Below, one piece after another: positions 43,551-55,599 of a stretch of 64,000 nucleotides of DNA. The notes under the pieces are model-generated. The model did not search any database and was not told the DNA's origin. It worked only from the letters and a program-made list of their open reading frames with translations. The translations under genes and the position numbers were made by a program. This DNA comes from Ascocoryne sarcoides NRRL 50072 (lineage: Eukaryota; Ascomycota; Leotiomycetes; Helotiales; Gelatinodiscaceae), in contig KB205941.1 of the NCBI GenBank assembly GCA_000328965.1, positions 3,602,983 to 3,666,982 on the forward strand, read 5' to 3'. The stretch's first letter is position 1. Each line of letters begins with the position of its first letter.

Positions 43551-45521
43551 ATGGCCTCGAAGGATCCCGATGCCATCGGCATCCCCGGTGCTCCTCTCCA
43601 CTTCTCGCCGGACTTGGAGAAGAGCATGACGCATGATACTAGGGAGCTGAATGATATTTTCAATAACGCCAGGAGTGCCACTGAGAAGGAGCACAAGATG
43701 ACATTGTGGCAGGGGATTAAGCTATATCCCAAGGCTGTAGCATGGAGCGTGTTGATCTCGACCTGTATCTGCATGGAGGGATACGATGTTTGTCTGCTGA
43801 GTAGCTTTTGTGAGTATATTCGAGACGTATACTCTAGTGGGGGACGATGGGGGCTGATAATGTTGGACAGATGCGTTTCCCCAGTTCAATAAGAAGTATG
43901 GGGAAATGTTATCGGATGGGACGTACCAGGTTCCTGCGAGATGGCAAGCGGGTCTCAGTAATGTGAGTGGGATTCCGAGACTGGGCCTGTATCAGGGCTT
44001 GACTGATGTGTATAGGGTGCCAATGTTGGAGAAATCATCGGTCTCTTCATCAATGGTTTTGTCTCGGAAAGATTTGGATACCGGTACACCGTCATGACCT
44101 GCTTAACTCTGGTCATTGGATTTACTGCCATCTTCTTCACGGCTCAGAATGTTGTCGATCTCCAGATTGCTGAAATCCTCTGTGGTATTGTAAGCATATT
44201 CTCACCAAAACCACATATCAAGACCGTCACTAACATGTGCTTCCAGCCCTGGGGTGTTTTCCAAACCTGTTTGTTCCCTCCCCTCTCGTTTCCGACTTCA
44301 CTTTGATGCTGACATTATCTAGTAACAATCACTTACGCTTCCGAAGTCTGCCCTGTTGCCCTCCGCGGCTACCTAACAACCTACGTAAACTTCTGCTGGG
44401 GCCTCGGCCAACTGATCGGCCTGGGCGTCATCAAGTCTATGCTCCCCCGCCTCGATGAATGGGCATACCGTATCCCCTATGCACTGCAATGGATGTGGCC
44501 CGTCCCTCTCCTCGTCGGCGTCCTTCTCGCTCCCGAGTCCCCTTGGTGGCTGGTTCGCAAAGGCCGCATAGCAGACGCCAAGAAATCACTCCTCAGACTT
44601 ACAAGCTTAAACAGGGAAACAGACTTTGACGCAGATGAGACTATAAGTATGATGGTACATACGACTGCGATAGAGGAGAAGATTACAAAAGGGACGAGTT
44701 ATCTTGATTGTTTCCGCGGTACGGACCGTCGCCGTACTGAAATCGTGTGCATGGTATGGGCCATTCAAAACCTATCCGGAAACAGTTTCAGTAACTACTC
44801 GACTTATTTCTTAGAGCAAGCTGGTTTATCAGCTTCGGACGCATTCGACTTTTCGATGGGCCAGTACGCCATCAACATGGCTGGCGTCTTCTGTGCTTGG
44901 TTCTTGATGTCCTGCGGTATCGGTCGCCGGACTTTGTATCTAGGTGGTTTATGTGGCCTTTGTGCAATGCTTTTCATCCTCGGTTTCCTCGGTCTCGTTC
45001 CCGATGCGCACAAGAAGGAAGCGAGTTTGGCCACTGGCGCTATCATGTTGGTCTGGGCACTGTTCTATCAACTCTCCGTCGGAACGGTCTGCTACTCCCT
45101 TGTTGCCGAGCTCTCAACCCGTCGACTCCAGATCAAGACTGTGGTCCTGGGGAGAAATCTCTACAATATTGTAGGAATCATATGCTCGGTCCTTACGCCG
45201 TACATGCTGAACCCCGCCGCGTGGGATTGGGGCAATTTTGCGGGATTCTTCTGGGGAGCAATCTGTTTCTGTTGTATTATATACACGTACTTTAGAGTAC
45301 CAGAACCGATGGGGAGGAGCTTTGCGGAGCTGGATTTGCTGTTCGAAAGGGGAGTATCCGCGCGGAAGTTTGCAAGCACAGATGTCGATGTGTTTGGAGT
45401 AGATGCTGATCGAGAAGTCCTAAACGAGTATAAACAGCACGTCGAGGTGAGCCTTCATTTTATTCTGATCTGTGTTTAAGGGCTGTAGCTAATCGTGTGC
45501 GCGTAGGGTGATATTCGTTGA
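43551..45521 (+). CDS. MFS sugar transporter, maltose/alpha-glucoside permease type
   Basis: Plasma-membrane proton-coupled sugar importer. Six exons, 43551-43809, 43871-43962, 44016-44189, 44247-44268 (22 nt), 44323-45446 and 45507-45521, give 561 aa; all five introns are 53-61 nt. Signatures in order: WSVLISTCICMEGYDVCLLSSFYAFPQF (TM1), GANVGEIIGLFINGFVSERFGYRYT (TM2 and the GR-type loop), EILCGIPWGVFQTLTITYASEVCPVALRGYLTTYVNFCWGLGQ (sugar-transporter PESPR-region start), LLAPESPWWLVRKGR, QNLSGNSFSNYSTYFLEQAG and SLVAELSTRRLQIKTVVLGRN. The microexon encodes PWGVFQT. The last 5-codon exon (GDIR then stop) is the least certain. Substrate specificity is inferred from resemblance to MAL31-like permeases. 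No glucosidase or MAL regulator is adjacent. Confidence 0.9.
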
Positions 45522-46128
45522 TCCGAGGTAGGACGACACAGATAGTGAGTGGGTGGAACTTGGTTTTATATCTTTGGGAGGAGGTTATGAGGAGATTATC
45601 ATTATCGAGCTGTGTCGTCATTGTTGAGCGGTGAGAGGAGGGGGGGTTAGAAGGGAATGGACATTGTGTTCATTCTGTTGGGTGGTGGTATAGGCGAGAC
45701 GTCATAGACGTACGGAGTGGTATTATTCGCAAGATGTGGACTTTATCGTACTTGGGTTTGGGTTGAAGGTGAGTCTAAGAGGGAAGCAGGCAAGTATGAT
45801 TACCCCCGTATATGGAAGGAATTCTTTCCATCTATTTACATTAAGAATCCAGGGATGATATTCTTATGTACAGTAGCTCCTTGAAATCGAGTATGTGATT
45901 ATATGAGAATGGTAAGTTACTAACTGCTTTGGTTTGTTTCTACTGTGACAATGAGAACACGTAATATAGTATGACCGGAAATGGAGTATATGAATGAGAG
46001 ACTAAGTTGGGCTTTGATAGTGAAAGATGGAGAATGATGGTAAATGAATAGTAAAGCTTTCAAATGGGTATATTGTTTAATAACTAGAAGCGTTACTAGT
46101 TTGCTTCTCTACATTTCCTTAAATTCGT
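45522..46128. other. Intergenic, convergent
   Basis: 3' flanks of the transporter and VPS51. No gene seen. Confidence 0.5.
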
Positions 46129-46966
46129 CTAACTCCTCTCGACCGCTTGCTCACCTCTCAGCGCTGCTTCCCCGTCCTCAATACAATCTAACACGTCCTG
46201 CCCACCCACACCTCTCTCCTTCCACCTCTTTAATACCTTTAAAGCCAGGTCCCACTCCCCTTTTGCTTCTTTCTCTTTCCCTTCCCTGATTAAACTCCTA
46301 ACCCTCTCCGGCGTTTCCAACACCCTAACCACTACCTCTCTCCCTTTTTGTTTCCCCCCTACCTCCTTTCTTATCTCCTCCCTTAACCCCTGCGCCACTT
46401 CATAAACCCTCCCCACCTCTCCATCTAACCTCCTCGCCGCCACATCCCCCGGCTCCATCTCACCCCTCATCCTCCCAATCGTCTCTGTCGCCACAATGAG
46501 CTTGCTATAGTTATCATACACCAACGCCTTCTTCTCGGCGTCCAGCGCCCGGATATCCGTCAGCACCCCGTTGTACACCCTCAACAGCCCGCTGAGATCC
46601 TCCCGCGCAAGGACATCGGAGATGTATTTTTGGGAGTCGAAGGTCGGAGAGTCCATGGGGGATTCAGTGAGGTCGGAGAGGTAGAAGTCGTGGATGGAAC
46701 TGGAGGAAGAGGGGGGGGGATGAGCTTGAGGGCGGTTTGGAGGGTTGGTTGCTCGGGGGGAGGTTGTAATAGGAGCGGAGGGCGGCGCGGTTGCGTTTTG
46801 CAGGTAGGCCAGCGGGCCGGGCGGGAGAGACATCTCTGGAGCGGGTATTTTGGGGGAGGTCGAGGCTGTTGCGTGCGGAGGCATTAAGGGTTAAGGGTTG
46901 CGGGATTCCACGCTGTGAGCCGCGGCCGTTGAGGGAGGGTTCGCGGGGCGAAGCTATTGTTGACAT
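46129..46966 (-). CDS. VPS51: GARP/EARP subunit VPS51, reading frame broken in a poly-C run
   Basis: Subunit of the GARP tethering complex for endosome-to-Golgi traffic. The minus strand shows two overlapping frames. From 46966: MSTIASPREPSLNGRG... to AKRNRAALRSYYNL, the conserved N-terminal Vps51 motif. From the other frame: IHDFYLSDL, FDSQKYISDVLAREDLSGLLRVYNGVLTDIRALDAEKKALVYDNYSKLIVATETIGRM, the Vps51/Vps67 core. They meet at nine consecutive G (46711-46719; C on the coding strand). With one base fewer the frame would be continuous. No GT donor lies between the two blocks, so an intron does not explain it. It is either a sequencing or assembly error, or a real frameshift; if real, translation could only start at the downstream ATG at 46884 for the core. 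Confidence 0.8.
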
Positions 46967-48048
46967 TCTAGGCTGTGGGGGTTATGGCGATCTTGAGGTA
47001 TGTAGTTTATTGTTGTGAATGGAGGGGATTGATTGATGAGGAGGCGATCAACAGTATTGCGGTGGGTGCAATAGTGATTGCAGGTAAAGAGGAAGTTGAG
47101 GTGAGATCAGACAAGGACTAGGGCGGAAAGTATTTGATAGTTAGCTGAAAGTCGATTAGGGCTATAGATATCAGGTTGAAGTTGACGTTGGCGCTTTATC
47201 AATGAAGAGACTCTTCAAGTATGGTTATGATGGAGGGAATTAGATTTAGTAGACGTAGACCTTGAAAGGACCCTGACATGATTACGCGCTAAAGACGGGA
47301 GCTAATGACTCGGATGGCCAGCCCCGCCCCCGCTGTAAGAGGAAGAAAAAAGCCGCCGCTCTTTAGTATATATTTCAGCTAGTTTAAGGGTCCAAAAATA
47401 AGTTAATTTTAAATAGATTGGAAGATAAAGTGAGTTAAAAAGACAATTTAGTAATAAATAAATTTGTTATCTATTTAGATTTTAAATAATTAAAAGAAGA
47501 AAAAGTTAATTGGTACACTTTTACAACCTTTGACGTGGTCGATTTTATGTTCCCCTTACAGCCCCGCATACTGCACCTAAACCGCCAAAGGAGCTTCCTC
47601 CACGTGAACTTGGGATTTTCTAGGAGATTTACTCGAAGGGTATCATCTTATTTAGATATAGAATATTATATATTAAATCAGGCGCAGGTGAGACTAGACC
47701 GTTGGTGTCTTGTACCATGAAACGCCCGTGATAGTACTCTGTAACTTCATTCACATGACGATTACGGTACCTAAAGGTTCACTAGTCCGCTTTCGCCCTA
47801 GCCTTCTCCGCAAAAGCCTCGGCCTTGGGACTCTGGGACGTTGCAACTCACATCGCACAGCCGGTTACTTCAATCATATATACATGCCTCGGCCCCCTCG
47901 ACCTTTAATTCACTGTTGTACCTACCAATTCATTCTCAAGCTTTCCCAGCCTTGAGACACATCCTGGAGCATGTACCGGTAGCATCACAAGCACGCGTTC
48001 AGCGCAATTCAACGCGATTCCTCGCGCAAGAAATTGTAGTTCAGGGCC
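46967..48048. other. Divergent promoter, VPS51/PEX6
   Basis: About 1.1 kb. It has an AT-rich tract at 47360-47520 and a GC-rich spot near 47320 (CCAGCCCCGCCCCCGC). No gene seen. Confidence 0.5.
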
Positions 48049-51000
48049 ATGGCAGAGCCTAACCAGATGCCCCAGAGCCGGAAACGCAAAAGGCGGCGTC
48101 AAGATAAACCCTCGATAACTGCACGATTGGTATTAGATGGCCATGTGAAAGGTGATATTGGCATCCTCTCCGAGGACTTGTTCGCAGACCTCTTTCCAGC
48201 ATTAGCTCAAGGTTGGCTCTTCTCGTACCTGGCGAAAGTGTTTTGCTAAGTAGCTTCCATAGCCCAGGAGGATGACCATGGCACTTCGGACTATACAGAA
48301 ATCCACCATGTTGCAATATGCCCCTGGGGTCCTTCAAACGCGATTGAAGACTCAACATGGACAGTAGTTCCAGTGACCCCCTCAAGCGCTCTCGCGCATT
48401 CCACCGTACAATTCTCACCCTCCTCTCTCGCCCTCCAAAGCTTCGCCGAGGTTCTGCAAAAGATTGCCCCCTCAAAAATATCGAGCCATAGTCGAAGTGG
48501 GATAGAGATCCGGATATTGGATGTGATACCACTACCATTAGAAACGGTTTTTGTAACAGTCGAGGCAGAACTGGCTCGGAGATTAGAAAATGGGGAAGGG
48601 ACCTTTCATGGCGAGCACACTCGCACGAATGGATGGATAAATGGGAAACCTCTGCCTAAATTGCCAGAGGATCGACTGACCGCCGCCATTCGTGAAGCAC
48701 TGGGGGCTTTAAACGTCGTTCATACTGGAGATATATTCTCACTACCTCTGCCACCACATCCTATAACTCACGTTCCACTCCCCCCAGCCAAAGTTACTCT
48801 GTGCGAGCCTGTAGGACAAGGAATATTGTCTCTTAAAAGCAAAATTATTATCACCAAGACTAACCACCATGGGAAGAGCGTTCGAAAAGTCACCCCTTTA
48901 CCTGCAAATCAGACGTCAAATGGCTTCGGTGATGACGACGAGGATACTTCAAACGATCAATTCTTCTCTGCTGCCGAAGATCGCTATAAGACTGATGCCA
49001 CGTTTGAGGATGAGGGGTCAGAGACCGAAACCGGTACCGACATTTCAGAGGGGGACAATGACAACCTGTCGGATGATTCTATGGAAGATATGATTTCCTT
49101 ACAAGCACCGATGCTTCCCTCCCATAATGCCAGCGGAATTTCTACAATTCAGCCTGGGACCCCGCGCACGATAGGACGAGGACGGACGAATGATGGAATA
49201 CGTACCCCAGGTTCCGTGTTTTCGAATTTTACTACAACAACAGCTAGAGGCGGAGGCCAAAAAGGCAGATTATTTAAAGTGCAAGGCCTGGTGAAACCAT
49301 TACCCGAAGAGACTCTTCATCCGAAGCCAAACGCCAATGATGACGAAGAAGCTCGAGTTTTCGTGGATATAAATTCTCTTACGAAAGTTGGGTGTTTCTC
49401 TGGTGACTGGGTCCGACTTGAGGCAGCCGCTGAACCTCCAACTCAAGGAGCAGGTCTATGGGGGCTTGGGAGTTTTGGAGAGGCTCAGGAGGATGAGGTG
49501 TGGCGAGCGGTGAAAGTCTTTGGGCTACCGGAGAGCTATTCCCATCGTCCAGTGACGAAGATCCCAAGTCATAAGCATGAAGGAAGGCGATTATCATTTT
49601 TCGACTCTCAAATTCAAAAACCGTCAAGCCCAACTGTGTACCTCTCCCCGATCCTACTTGCGAATATGGAAAACACTCCTTATTGCAGACTCTCCCCACT
49701 AAAACGACTAGTGCAACCAGGTAAACTGTCACAGCCCAAGATTACTCCTGCATCACGACCACCATTTGCACTCGAACTTACTTTGTCAAAAATTTCTACC
49801 CCTTTCTCAACAGAGCGTGCTCTTCAAAATGCGCTTTTTGCCGGACTAAAGCGACATTTTACGACACGCACTCGTATAGTCCAGAAAGGCGATCTAGTTG
49901 CTGTCCCAATCGATGGAGATCTTGGCCGGACACTTGGACAAGCTGCTCCCGGGGACGACTTGGAAGTTGACGATCTGTTATCTAATGCCACGCTCGATAA
50001 TCCCAGGCCGTCAAAGCCGGGAAAAGTAACTGGGGTAGCATGGTTCAAAGTAGGACATGTGGGAATTTCTAAAGAAATTCCAGAGAATGTAGATGAAGAA
50101 GATTTCTGGGGAGGGGTTGCTTCCGTTGATGCGTCGAATACTCATCTCTTGGCCTCTGGCAGTGAAATTGGTCGACTGCCTTCAACAACTGACAGTTCTT
50201 GGGAATACTACTTAGGATTAAAATCCAGGTCGAGATCAGACACAGATTTCACTACCATGTCTGAGCTAAGGCATCAGTTCGTCTCTCCGCTCCAACGACG
50301 GTTAAGGGAGCTTATCGCAGCAGCTACAAGTCCTCGTGCTATACATTTGAAACTGCAGCCTCTGGCTATTCTGCTATTCTCGACACAACGAAATATCGGC
50401 AAGGCAACGCTAGCTTCGAGAGCCTGTTCTGATATCGGTCTTCACATCTTTCCCATTGATGCATACGACGTCGTCGGCGAAGGCGGCACCGACCTCAAAA
50501 CCTTTGGCCTGGAAACCCAAGCCCAGCGTGGCTTGTCGTGCGGTCCAGAGTTCTGCGCGTTATTGATACGCCATATTGAAGCGTTGACAGCTGACAAGAT
50601 GCTTGGTACACTTAAAGAGATAGTAGCCAACTCTAGAGTGTTGATCGCAACAACGACAGAGGTTGACAAGATACCTGATGGGATACGAGGCCTGTTTACC
50701 CAAGAGCTGGAGATGAACGCTCCCGATGAAGAGGAAAGGGAAGGTATCTTGAGAAATATTGTTGACAACCAATCTGTTTCCCTGGCCCCAGATGTGGACC
50801 TAGGTGCTGTAGCTGTCAAGACCGCAGCCCTGGTAGCAGGCGATCTCGTCGATGTTGTGGATCGCGCATTAGTGGCTCGGAAATCACGACTGGAAACTTT
50901 GGCCTCCTCTTCAATCTCCGCATCCTTTGAAACGGGCACAGTAACAGTCCGCGATGTACTTATAGCAGGAGGGTCAGCAGGTCGCTGTCTCGCCAAGCAA

Positions 51001-52559
51001 GACCTCGACGTCGCAGTCGAAGCGGCGCGTAAGAATTTCGCGGACGCCATCGGAGCTCCCAAGATTCCAAATGTGGGATGGGATGATGTGGGTGGACTAT
51101 CACACGTGAAAGACACGGTCATGGAAACGATACAGCTCCCTCTCGAGAGGCCAGAACTGTTTGCGAAGGGGATGAAGAAGCGATCAGGCATATTGTTCTA
51201 CGGCCCCCCCGGTACGGGTAAGACGCTGCTCGCTAAGGCCATCGCGACGGAGTTCAGCCTCAACTTCTTTAGCGTTAAGGGCCCCGAGCTTCTTAACATG
51301 TATATTGGCGAGAGTGAAGCAAATGTGAGGAGGGTGTTCCAGCGGGCTCGGGATGCACGGCCGTGTGTGGTGTTCTTTGATGAGCTGGATAGTGTAGCGC
51401 CGAAGAGGGGGAACCAGGGCGATAGCGGCGGGGTAATGGATCGAATTGTAAGTCAGTTGCTAGCGGAGTTGGATGGGATGAGCGACGATGGTCATGCGGG
51501 GGGAGGCGTGTTTGTAATTGGGGCAACGAATCGGCCGGATTTGTTGGATGAGGCATTGTTAAGACCGGGCAGATTTGATAAGATGGTTTATTTGGGGGTT
51601 AGTGATACGCATGAGAAGCAGGTTAGGATCATGGAGGCGCTGACGAGGAAGTATGCTGCTTTTTCCCTCTCCTTTTTCAGCTTTTCCTATTCTATTCTCC
51701 CCATATCGTTCTAAACTCTAGTTTTATCAATATGGGGGTTTTAAAAAAGGAAGCAAAAATACTAATTAGCTGGAAAATACACAGATTCTCTCTCCACCCC
51801 TCCCTCTCGCTTGAGCGCATCGCGGCTCGGTTGCCATTCACGTACACAGGGGCAGACTTCTACGCACTGTGTTCGGATGCCATGCTCAAGGCCGTGACAA
51901 GGCAAGCGGAGCTCGTGGATGGCAAGATCGCAAAGATCAATAGGGAGAATGTCGGTCAGGGCAAGAGTACGATTTCGACGGCGTACTTCTTTGATCACTA
52001 CGCGGAGGAGGACGATTTGAGGGTCCTAGTAGAGGAGGATGATTTCTGGGCGGCAGAGAAGTAATTTTCTTTCCTTCCTACAACGGACTTTCCGAAATAG
52101 GCTTGCAATGGACGCTAATATGTATTCAGGGAGTTAATACCCAGCGTCAGCGCGGCGGAATTGCAGCATTACCAGACGGTGCGGGCGCAGTTTGAGAAGC
52201 CGGAACAGAAGCCCAATAGGCCAAATGCTGTTTTCTCAGCGCCTACAGTCCCGCCGGAGGAGAAGAGGCCAAGGAGTAATGGGAAGGGAATGGGGAAGGA
52301 AAGGGAGAGAGTGGTGAGTGGGAAGGGGAAAGGGAAAGGGAAAGGAAAAGAGAAAGCGGGGAGTGTGGGGGGGTGGGATGATGGGTATGAGGATGAAGAT
52401 GAAGATGAGGGAGGGTTGGTGTTGGATCATGGGAGTAATGGGTGGGATGTTGAGACTGGGACGAGTGGGGTTGGGAAGGGAAAGGGAAAGGAGATGGAAG
52501 GGACTGTTGATATGGGGTTTCAGGAAGGAGGGGTGGAAGAGGAAGAGGGGTTATATTAG
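48049..52559 (+). CDS. PEX6: Peroxisomal AAA ATPase PEX6
   Basis: Works with Pex1 to pull ubiquitinated Pex5 out of the peroxisomal membrane. Four exons, 48049-48211, 48254-51650, 51785-52060 and 52130-52559, give 1,421 aa; introns are 42, 134 and 69 nt. The N-terminal half holds the two N-domains and an acidic low-complexity linker (about 225-310). The D1 ATPase region (from about 750) is degenerate: the P-loop position reads STQRNIGKATLASRA. D2 is intact, with Walker A GPPGTGKT at about 1037-1044, GPELLNMYIGESEANVRRVFQRAR, Walker B VVFFDELDSVAPKRG, and GATNRPDLLDEALLRPGRFDK. After the junction come FTYTGADFYALCSDAMLKAVTRQA and ELIPSVSAAELQHYQTVRAQFE. The C-terminal roughly 100 residues are a repetitive Gly/Lys then acidic tail. 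Confidence 0.95.
52317..52351 (+). repeat. GGGAAA-type purine repeat in PEX6
   Basis: Imperfect GGGAAA/GGAAAA repeats encoding a Gly-Lys run (GKGKGKGKGKEK) in the PEX6 tail. Expected to be length-variable. Confidence 0.75.
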
Positions 52560-52995
52560 GAGAGTGATGGGTTGAAGGATGTATTGGATGTCGCGTAGCT
52601 ATGTTGGTAAGGGGGTGGGTGTATAACCCCACAAGGCCTAAATGACAAGTCGAGAAAACGAGAGGGTAGGATGAACAGAAAAAATTTGGCTCGAAACAAA
52701 TTTAAGGCTACTTTATAGCTTATACAAATTTGGAAATGTGATAGTAGTAGTTGACCACTTTTAAAGCATCGTGGCTAGCAAATTTATCACTATTCGCCCC
52801 AACTCCCTCTCATTTAAAAGACAATACATTTGATTGAAAGCAAAAGCAGATATTGTCTGCGGGTATCTCATCCCACCATTCGTCTAAAGCACTAGACTCC
52901 TCATAGACCCCTAAACCCTGACAATGCCCAACACAATCACCGGTTAGTTACGAAGTAGGTCTGTTCCATATCTAATCGTCCACAGGGTATCATAG
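52560..52995. other. Intergenic, convergent
   Basis: 3' flanks of PEX6 and RMI1. No gene seen. Confidence 0.5.
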
Positions 52996-53751
52996 CTATT
53001 CAGAAACTATCGCCTGCTGAACCTCAGCTCTTAACCTATCTTCCCTCCCCTCCTTCCATAGCTTATTCATCTCCTTGATTTCCCCCCCAAACACCGTCAC
53101 ATAAGCTGGCTCCAACAATATTAACCCCCTAGCTATCTTCGCACCCTTTTTCACCACCAACTTGCCCCCAATCCCTAAGACGGGTGGATAATTGATCTTG
53201 TCCACTCTTTGCAGCTCAAATGCATATACCCTATTGCCTTTCCAGTCCTGGATGAGGAGTTTGAACGGGCCTCTGCTCTCCGCCGTTCTGTTGCTCGCGC
53301 GTTGAGGAGGGGCCTGAGTAGGAGCTAGGGATTCGAGGTCTTCGTTTGGGATGACGCGGATGATCTCTCGGCCTTTGGTCATCTCGCCCTTGCGCTCGGA
53401 TTCGAGGGCTTCGATCTGGTCCCATTTGCTCCGGCTTAGGTCTTCGATGTCGAGCACCTGTGCGAACGTGTCGTGGCTTAGGGTCGTCGATTGGACGCGG
53501 ACGTCGGAGATGGTGGGGGGGAAGATGGGGGTGGAGGGGAGGAGTATCGAGGGTGTGCTGGTGATGTCTGCGAAGAGGAGGCGGTGTTTGGCGGTTGCTA
53601 GGAGGACGGGGAGGGGAGAGGGGCGCTGGGAGGAGGAGTTTAGGATTGGGGAGAGGAAAGAGGGGGTGGGGGTTGGGAGGCCAGCGGCGATGATGGCTTG
53701 TGTTAGTTGGCCTATTGTTGTCATTCTGGCTCTGGCGAGAGAAGTTGTCAT
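52996..53751 (-). CDS. RMI1: RecQ-mediated genome instability protein 1
   Basis: OB-fold partner of the Sgs1 helicase and Top3 topoisomerase, which dissolve double Holliday junctions in the nucleus. 251 aa from the ATG at 53751. The frame stays open to an ATG at 53922, but that extension looks like untranslated leader; 53724 (MTTIGQLTQ) is another option. The N-terminal helix GQLTQAIIAAGLPTPTPSFLSPIL is followed by an inserted low-complexity stretch. The OB-fold motifs are PFKLLIQDWKGNRVYAFELQRVDKI, VLGIGGKLVVKKGAKIARGLILLEPAYVTVFGGEI and EMNKLWKEGREDRL. This is a standard RMI1 core with a divergent first part. Confidence 0.87.
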   Translation of the reverse strand: MTTSLARARMTTIGQLTQAIIAAGLPTPTPSFLSPILNSSSQRPSPLPVLLATAKHRLLFADITSTPSILLPSTPIFPPTISDVRVQSTTLSHDTFAQVLDIEDLSRSKWDQIEALESERKGEMTKGREIIRVIPNEDLESLAPTQAPPQRASNRTAESRGPFKLLIQDWKGNRVYAFELQRVDKINYPPVLGIGGKLVVKKGAKIARGLILLEPAYVTVFGGEIKEMNKLWKEGREDRLRAEVQQAIVSE

Positions 53752-53983
53752 GAGGTTATAGGAATGGCCATATTGTCTAGTGTGATGTGAGAGTGAAGTG
53801 AAGTTAAAATAATCTTTCATGAGAGAGCAAGGCTGACTTGTAGCCTTGTCAATAGGTGAGGTCCGAGCACCCTGAACCTTCCTCGTCTTCACATCATGTA
53901 CTCTCTTTGGCAGAGCAACCACAAGACTAGCAAGTTCCTAAACAACTTCCACCACCTTTCCTTCGGCAACTCTCTCCGTCGCA

Positions 53984-54996
53984 ATGGCTTCTCAAGAGCC
54001 CCCCCTTGATGAAATTCAATGGAGCTCGCAAGTATGGTTGCAACTCATGCAGGGTGTACACTCGAATTCCGTCCTGTTTTACTTTGCTCGATCGCCCTTC
54101 TTCGACCCCACGTCCAACAATGCCGTTCTTGAGTCGCAATCCCAATTCAACACCGCTCTGCAGGCTGTGGTGGCGACACGAGAAACCTTCGAAGCTCGGC
54201 TGAAATCGATGGCTGGCTTGGAGTTCATGGTCGCGCAAGAACCTGCCGAGACAGGGCCAGGAGCAGGCACAGGAGTATGGGTTATTAGAAAGCAGATAAG
54301 GAGAAAGAGACCCGCCGAGGAGGACGAGATCCAGGTGCTCCAGACATATTTTGTGGTTGGGGATAATATCTACATGGCACCCTTACTATCAGACATCATA
54401 GGGAACCGAATGGTAAGTCTGCAGCCCTGGATATCTGTGCTGAAGCTGAACATTAGCAGCTGGCTATCACCCATTCGATGAGAAAATTCTTTACAATCAC
54501 TTCTGCCATACCCAACTTTAGCCCCGCATCAGGATGGACCTACACGCCACCGCAGACCAAAAGCCTAAAATCCTCCGAGTCGCAAGTAGCACAGCCCAGC
54601 AAAGAGAACACACCTCTCCCAGATTATCTTCAAGGGGCAAAGAAATCGCTTCAATCAACAAACAGTAGCACATTTCGAGACAATGTACTTCTTGACGAAA
54701 CACTCAACATTACATGGAGATATGGTGATGAATATATGGACGAGATTCCTATTACTGGAGAGCCAGGGGCATTCCATCTCTCTTCAACCGGCAGGAAGGA
54801 AAAGGAGAGGCTTCTGGCACCCCCTGTTGCTAAGGGCCCGTTAGCACCTCCTACCAAATCAACACCACTGACGCTGAAGACGGATATAACCCCTACGAGG
54901 AAAGGCAGCGAGAGTAGAAAGAGCCCGAGAACACCAGGAGTGCTGAAACGGAGAAAGAGCAAACAGGGTGGTTTAGCGAGTCCTACTTCGAAATGA
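53984..54996 (+). CDS. MED6: Mediator subunit 6
   Basis: Mediator head-module subunit. Exons 53984-54412 and 54460-54996 give 321 aa; the intron (54413-54459) has a GTAAGT donor. The domain is clear: DEIQWSSQVWLQLMQGVHSNSVLFYFARSPFFDPTSNNAVLESQSQFN, FEARLKSMAGLEFMVAQEP, VWVIRKQIRRKR, LQTYFVVGDNIYMAPLLSDIIGNRM and LAITHSMRKFFTITSAIPNFSPASGWTY. The acceptor is a tandem TAGCAG, so an alternative one-codon insertion (Gln) is possible. The C-terminal third is low-complexity and basic (TPGVLKRRKSKQ). It shares a 232-bp divergent promoter with RMI1. Confidence 0.95.
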
Positions 54997-55599
54997 AATG
55001 ATTTTCTACCTGTCGGACAGAAGATTTCGGGCGAGGCGCATATTTGGACTGGCGTTTGGAACTTGGACTGCATATACCCTTGTGTTTTATGGGATAGGAC
55101 CTTTGCTAGACGGTGTTCATCTTCGGCGAAGCAGGAAACCATCACCTTCTATCATAGAATGATAAATGAGTGATGGAAGAAATGAGATGATGAGCCATGA
55201 GGTGAAGATTAGAGGATATGGCATTGGAAAAAGGACAGGCGGTCCAGCTTGAGGTATATAGATACATGAATTCCATGAAGAATTTATGGAAGCTAAATTT
55301 ATCGGGGATGTGAAAAACAAGGAGATGGTAATTGGGTCTCCCATCGTCACCGAGGGTAATGACCCTTTGCTGAACCAAAAATGTCGCCAGCGTCACCTAA
55401 CTCAGGCATAGACTGTTCGCCCATCTCGATTCTTCTAACCTTCTGGATCCCATTAAGAGACAAGATGCGGACGGGTTTCTTCGAGTTCTGTGACATAACT
55501 ATAGTCTAGAACATGCAAAGGGCATGCTTCTCCATAACGCCTCGACCGCCGTCTCCAATTTTCCGTACCAACGCCAGTAATGCCAATCAAGCTTTCCGT
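54997..55599. other. Intergenic, convergent
   Basis: 3' flanks of MED6 and CGR1. No gene seen. Confidence 0.5.

Noticed and set aside
42840..43629. Plus-strand ORFs of 165 and 168 codons upstream of the sugar transporter
   Set aside because: Pro/Ser-rich and motif-free. They end inside or overlap the transporter start in another frame; more likely 5' UTR.
53752..53922. 57-codon N-terminal extension of RMI1
   Set aside because: The frame is open, but the segment has no RMI1 similarity, and the shorter start leaves room for the MED6/RMI1 divergent promoter.
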